This document shows positions 49,300 through 53,332 of a stretch of DNA of 53,332 nt, piece after piece. Both the position numbers and the translations under genes were made by a program. Numbering within the stretch: position 1 is the stretch's first letter; each line of letters opens with the position of its first letter. The stretch comes from Taibaiella sp. (GTDB taxonomy: Bacteria; Bacteroidota; Bacteroidia; Chitinophagales; Chitinophagaceae): positions 1 through 53,332 of the forward strand of contig JAIOYR010000018.1 in NCBI GenBank assembly GCA_021740995.1. Direction: 5' to 3'. The notes under the pieces are model-generated. The model was given only the letters and a program-made list of their open reading frames with translations, had not been told where the DNA came from and did no database searches.

Positions 49300-49950
49300 T
49301 TATTGCAACTTCTTAAACATCCTGATGGTGGGTGCAAAAAAGTTGTTCTGCAAGGTATACTGTATAGTAGTATCACCCGGAGCCATCATTACTGTACCTC
49401 CGGTGCCATATATGTCGCCAAACTTTGAGTCTTGCTTTGGCATCACCAATGCCACATCAGAAGTCTGTACAAACCGGGCAGCAATAACGTGAGTAGTGTC
49501 ACCTGCACCATTGGCGGCAGCGTCATCTATGCTATAAAAGCCATTGGCAATCATTGATACGTTAACGGTATCATCTGTTTCTATGCGCAGGTATTTTCCT
49601 GCCAGATTGATGGCGGGTGAAATATCTGTAACTGCCACATGGATGGTTTTTGAAGCCATCATACCATACTTGTTTCTGGCTGTAGCCGTAACTATATAGC
49701 CACCCGGAACAGTATTGTCCAGCTTGCTCTGGTCAAACAAAACCGTGCAGTCCTCATGATAGAAAGAATCGTGAGCAGTAGCAATGATCAAAGGCAACAC
49801 ACCTCCTACAGGCATACTGAATACATCGCCATTTGTCAAAAGTATAGTAGGCGCAGAGTAGCTGTGCAGTGTAGATATTGTTGCTTCTTTCTTCTTACAC
49901 CCTGCAAACGCTACAGCAGCAAAAACTGATAATATCAATAATTTCTTCAT
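49300..49950 (-). CDS. SusCD-linked surface lipoprotein of unknown fold
   Basis: 216 aa. Signal peptide and lipobox VAFAGC followed by KKKEAT. A central Ig-like segment (NKYGMMASKTIHVAVTDISP) precedes a C-terminal domain with KYLRIETDDTVNV, FYSIDDAAANG and MFKKLQ. This is the usual third component behind SusD in Bacteroidota loci, probably a surface-exposed accessory binding protein. It is 28 bp behind susD. The substrate cannot be inferred. Confidence 0.8.
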   Translation of the reverse strand: MKKLLILSVFAAVAFAGCKKKEATISTLHSYSAPTILLTNGDVFSMPVGGVLPLIIATAHDSFYHEDCTVLFDQSKLDNTVPGGYIVTATARNKYGMMASKTIHVAVTDISPAINLAGKYLRIETDDTVNVSMIANGFYSIDDAAANGAGDTTHVIAARFVQTSDVALVMPKQDSKFGDIYGTGGTVMMAPGDTTIQYTLQNNFFAPTIRMFKKLQ

Positions 49951-49978
49951 CCTGATTTTGTTTATTAAATAAGTCTAT

Positions 49979-51508
49979 TTAAAGTTTGTCCCACCACACA
50001 TTCAATACTATAGGCTGTGTACCCGGGAACTTTGCATTATTGGCAACCTCTGTAGCAGGGTATATAAACCTTAATGGGAAAGCAGTACCTATCAGGCTAT
50101 TGCGGGGGCTAATAAGGAAGTCGGGGTAACCTGTGCGGCGCCACTCTGTCCATGCTTCAAAACCCTGATTGCCACACATAGCAAACCACTTCTGCGTGAT
50201 GATGTGTCTTGTTTTCTCATCAGCTGTGCCTGTTGCAGGATACTTTACCCAGTATCCGGCAGGTGTTGCGGTAGCAATATCGCCATTGATATACATGTCG
50301 TAAGCCGCATTTGGTGTAGCACCTGCCTGAGTGGTAATAGCGTTGCCATAGTACATATAGCTGGCGTGTATACCTGCGTAGAACATCATTGCATCATCGC
50401 CGGTAGTCATACCTTTTGCAATAGCCTCTGCCTGCAGGAAATAACTCTCTGCGGCAGACAGCAGATTCACTGCTGCCATTGCTGAATTTTTATTAGTAGC
50501 ATCAGCACCTACATATGAACTAGGTATTGAGTAAGAACCTGATGGCAATGCGATATCGTACTCGCCCTGCTTGATGCCGATAAGGCCCATTGCATTCACA
50601 GTCTTGTAAAATACCACACCACGATAGTCGTTATTGCTGTTCATGGTGTCTATACAGGTTTTGCTGCCAGCCAGTTGCTGTGTACCTGCCAGTTGCATAG
50701 AGCTCAGCTCGGCATACAGCGGATTGTTGCTACCCGCAGCAGCTCCGTAGGCTATGTGTGCATCGTCACCCTCACCCAGAAATTGCGGGTTAGTGCTATA
50801 CAATGTATCCATTTTCAACTGTGCATATACCGGGTCTGCTTTCGACATACGCAGCAGCACACGCAGCTTAAGTGTATTTGCAAATTTTTTCCATTTCTGC
50901 ATATCACCTCCGTATATGAGGTCATCAGAACCCGGACGTGTTGCATTGCCGGTATTCATCAGTTTTGTAGCAGAGTCTATATAAGATACAATACCTCTGT
51001 ATACTACCCTTTGCGAATCATACTTAGGGCTCACTACATTGCCATCAGGGTATTGGCCTTTCAGTGCTTCAGTGAATGGCACATCGCCCCAGGCATCGGT
51101 AAGCACCTGGAAGGTATATGCCTGCATCAGCAAAGAGATAGCCTTGTACTGATCTTTGTGCTGATCGTCAGATATTTTGGCAAGCTGGTAGAAATTGCTG
51201 GCACCTGCATACAGATTGCCCCAGCTACCCGAAAAAGCATCTGCCTTAGGGGCAAACTGCTCAAAAGAAATATATTCCTTGCCTGAAGGTGATTGTGTCC
51301 AGAATTGCGCCCATATAGAACCATTAACCTGAAGATCCACACCTACAGCAGACCCTACCAGCAACTGTGCTGCAGGCAATAATGTCTGCACATTAGCGCT
51401 TTGTGCCACATTTGGATTGGTATTTACATCCAGATATTTCTTACAGGAAGATGCACCCAGTGTCAACCCGGCTACAGCAACAACTAAAAATTTCTTATTT
51501 ATTGACAT
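49979..51508 (-). CDS. SusD/RagB-like outer-membrane lipoprotein (SusD_2 type)
   Basis: 509 aa. Lipobox region TLGASSC followed by KKYLDVNTNPN, the typical start of SusD_2 proteins. Later motifs: WAQFWTQSPSG, LLMQAYTFQVLTDAWGDVPFTEAL (TPR-like helices), WKKFANTLKLRVLLRMS, AESYFLQAEA, and QKWFAMCGNQGFEAWTEWRRTGYP near the end. It caps the SusC channel and binds the imported substrate (glycan or peptide). It lies 23 bp after susC. Confidence 0.93.
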   Translation of the reverse strand: MSINKKFLVVAVAGLTLGASSCKKYLDVNTNPNVAQSANVQTLLPAAQLLVGSAVGVDLQVNGSIWAQFWTQSPSGKEYISFEQFAPKADAFSGSWGNLYAGASNFYQLAKISDDQHKDQYKAISLLMQAYTFQVLTDAWGDVPFTEALKGQYPDGNVVSPKYDSQRVVYRGIVSYIDSATKLMNTGNATRPGSDDLIYGGDMQKWKKFANTLKLRVLLRMSKADPVYAQLKMDTLYSTNPQFLGEGDDAHIAYGAAAGSNNPLYAELSSMQLAGTQQLAGSKTCIDTMNSNNDYRGVVFYKTVNAMGLIGIKQGEYDIALPSGSYSIPSSYVGADATNKNSAMAAVNLLSAAESYFLQAEAIAKGMTTGDDAMMFYAGIHASYMYYGNAITTQAGATPNAAYDMYINGDIATATPAGYWVKYPATGTADEKTRHIITQKWFAMCGNQGFEAWTEWRRTGYPDFLISPRNSLIGTAFPLRFIYPATEVANNAKFPGTQPIVLNVWWDKL

Positions 51509-51531
51509 ACAATCTTATTTAAAATTAAGGT

Positions 51532-53332
51532 TTAGAAATTAACTTTTACATACACACCATAATTCCTCATAGTAGGGCGTGCGGTATAGTTAAATCCCTG
51601 TCCGTTACCAATAGACCCTGCCGAAGTAGCTTCGGGGTCGTCAAACTTATTGCTTTCTGCTGTCCACAATATCAGGTTGTTGCCAAACACACCTGCCTCC
51701 AGTGCACCAAACGGGCTGCGCTCATAGTACCTCTGTGGTATCTTGTAAGACAGCGACAACTCCTGCAACCTTACATAGCTGCCATTTACGATACCCTGTG
51801 CAGGTACTGAATTCTGCTGGTTGGTGTAGTAGTCATATGGAGATGCCTTGGTAGTGTTGGGCAGATAGATGTTGGTGTTCGGAACCAGATAAACTGAGTT
51901 TTCCCATATATAAGGGTTACGACCATTTACGGTAGTAGCCTCAGAGGTACCGTTAGCATCCATATTCATCTTATTCTGGCTGTAGAACTTGTTGCCCTGC
52001 TTGGTTACAAACAATGCATGCAATCTCAAACCTTTGAAGGTAACATCCGTACCCCATGATGCCATAAACTTAGGCTGATAAGAACCTTTGTACACAGGGT
52101 CTTTTGTAGCCTTAGGCAAACCGGTTGCAGGGTCTACCACTGCATGCCACTCACCCTTAGGGTCTTTCCAGTATTCTATATCAGCAGCATAAAACGAGCC
52201 TAACGGACGACCCTGAGCCGCTACTACCGCCATACCGTTGTAGCCACCCAGCACTATGTTCTCTACACCACCATTCAGGCTTTCCACTGTATTCCTGTTT
52301 TGTGTGTAGGTAGCAAACAGGTCCCAACGCAGTCCGTAACGGGTAGCTATTGGTGTTCCTTTTATGCTAATCTCAATGCCATTGTTAGATACATCACCTA
52401 TATTATTGTAATTGAACATATACCCGGTTGAAGAAGGTACAGGCACAGGTGCAATAAGATTGAAGGTATAAGACCGGTAATAAGTAAATGAAGTATTGAT
52501 CTTGTCTTTCAGGAAGGCAAGGTCTGTACCAACTTCAAATTCGCGTGTGCGCTCAGGACGCAGATTGTTGTTGCCAAATGTGTTGGAGATCTGGTAAGCA
52601 TTCACACCATTAAATGGAGATGTCACTGCACCATAGTTGGTTCTTACAGTACCAGGCACATAGCCTGCATTGTTGTTGGTATAAGCTATAGCATCATTAC
52701 CTACACCGCCACCCGACATGCGGATTTTACCATAGTTCATGAAGTGCTCCTTAAATCCTGTTCCGTTAAGTCTGTCCGTAAACACCCATGCAGCATTGGC
52801 AGCAGGGAAGAAGAAGGAGTTGCGACCCTGCCACAGCGTAGACGACCAGTCGTTACGACCTGTGAGTTCCAGGAACAATTCGCGCTGATAGTTGAATGAC
52901 AGATTGTAGAAAGTACCCACTGTGCGGCGGTTCATAGTATTGTTATAGCCGGTTACCGGGCCTGCATTGTTTTGCAGGTTGTAGAAGTTTGGAAGTACCA
53001 GACCACCATTTGCAGGGTCTATTACACCTGCCAGTGTTTCGTCGCGCTGCATCGTCATGTTATGACCTGCAAATGCAGTCATACCAAAGTTTTCGCTAAG
53101 CTGTGTGTTGTAGTTTACTATGAAGTCGTTGTACAAACGCAGTCCGTTGTAGTTCGACTGTGCGAAGCCACCTGCAGATGAGTAAGTTGTACTTCTATAC
53201 AGTGGGTCTATGCCACTTGCGTTGAACTGTGGTGTGTTGTAAGAAGACCTGTCTGAAGTGGCATCAATACCAAATCTGTTGAAGATATTCCAGTCGCTTT
53301 TTTTCCAGCCCATTTTCCAGTCACCCAGCACC
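51532..53332 (-). CDS. SusC/RagA TonB-dependent receptor, C-terminal 599 residues
   Basis: The gene runs off the right edge, so signal peptide, plug domain and TonB box are not visible. The barrel strands seen include FVNYGKIRMSGGGVGNDAI-type repeats, NLRPERTREFEVGTDLAFL, NTSFTYYRS, GIEISIKGTPI, and a final YGVYVKVNF with the C-terminal Phe needed for outer-membrane insertion. It imports the ligand captured by the SusD partner encoded behind it. Confidence 0.95.
   Translation of the reverse strand, partial: VLGDWKMGWKKSDWNIFNRFGIDATSDRSSYNTPQFNASGIDPLYRSTTYSSAGGFAQSNYNGLRLYNDFIVNYNTQLSENFGMTAFAGHNMTMQRDETLAGVIDPANGGLVLPNFYNLQNNAGPVTGYNNTMNRRTVGTFYNLSFNYQRELFLELTGRNDWSSTLWQGRNSFFFPAANAAWVFTDRLNGTGFKEHFMNYGKIRMSGGGVGNDAIAYTNNNAGYVPGTVRTNYGAVTSPFNGVNAYQISNTFGNNNLRPERTREFEVGTDLAFLKDKINTSFTYYRSYTFNLIAPVPVPSSTGYMFNYNNIGDVSNNGIEISIKGTPIATRYGLRWDLFATYTQNRNTVESLNGGVENIVLGGYNGMAVVAAQGRPLGSFYAADIEYWKDPKGEWHAVVDPATGLPKATKDPVYKGSYQPKFMASWGTDVTFKGLRLHALFVTKQGNKFYSQNKMNMDANGTSEATTVNGRNPYIWENSVYLVPNTNIYLPNTTKASPYDYYTNQQNSVPAQGIVNGSYVRLQELSLSYKIPQRYYERSPFGALEAGVFGNNLILWTAESNKFDDPEATSAGSIGNGQGFNYTARPTMRNYGVYVKVNF

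Noticed and set aside
50675-51286. 203-codon plus-strand frame opposite susD.
   Set aside because: Shadow frame rich in Cys, His and Tyr, without domain or signal.

Overview
The window comes from a bacterium of the phylum Bacteroidota, most likely the Chitinophagaceae or a close relative. The signs are a SusC/SusD outer-membrane pair, a fused CcoNO cbb3 oxidase, DUF4402 surface proteins, many -7 promoter elements of the Bacteroidota form TAnnTTTG, almost no Shine-Dalgarno sequences, and moderate GC content. It is chromosomal; I see no phage, insertion sequence, CRISPR array or rRNA.

Layout. (1) 1-8892: a RiPP-type secreted-peptide locus. Two short tandem arrays encode 20-22 residue precursors with a near-invariant leader ending in Gly-Gly and 5-7 residue cores. 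A TPR-containing histidine kinase lies between the arrays. After a terminator comes a tightly coupled operon of an asparagine-synthetase-like enzyme fused to an RRE-like domain, a C39-peptidase ABC exporter and an HlyD-type adaptor. (2) 9039-14567: small unknown genes and housekeeping genes (DUF523, EamA exporter, DEAD-box helicase, pirin, GNAT). (3) 14657-16117: a repeat-containing lipoprotein. (4) 16427-32088: a respiratory island. It holds a hemerythrin-like protein and the copper ATPase CcoI, several small membrane or unknown genes, the operon ccoS-ccoNO-ccoQ-ccoP-ccoG-ccoH plus a SafE-like protein, then a PAS histidine kinase and a response regulator fused to a Crp/Fnr domain. (5) 32372-41298: RluA pseudouridine synthase, a RelE-type toxin/antitoxin pair, an atypical Nramp transporter, tRNA-Pro(GGG), pterin enzymes, an old yellow enzyme, CorA and MazG. 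(6) 41299-47338: an NtrY-like kinase, a nuclease-like secreted protein and a trans-sulfuration enzyme. (7) 47529-53332: duplicated DUF4402 proteins and a SusCD/lipoprotein locus cut by the right edge.

Two results stand out. First, the precursors are extremely small, their cores contain no Asp or Glu, and every core ends in Asn or Gln, so neither classic lasso nor lanthipeptide chemistry fits. The TPR kinase inside the array suggests a secreted peptide signal. Second, seven promoters in the respiratory island share one exact architecture: TGA-N6-TCA, 23 bp, then a TAnnTTTG-like element. This places an Fnr-type box at about -41.5. The set includes the promoter of the PAS-kinase/REC-Crp pair itself, which is therefore the obvious candidate regulator, and it links five uncharacterised genes to cbb3 respiration.
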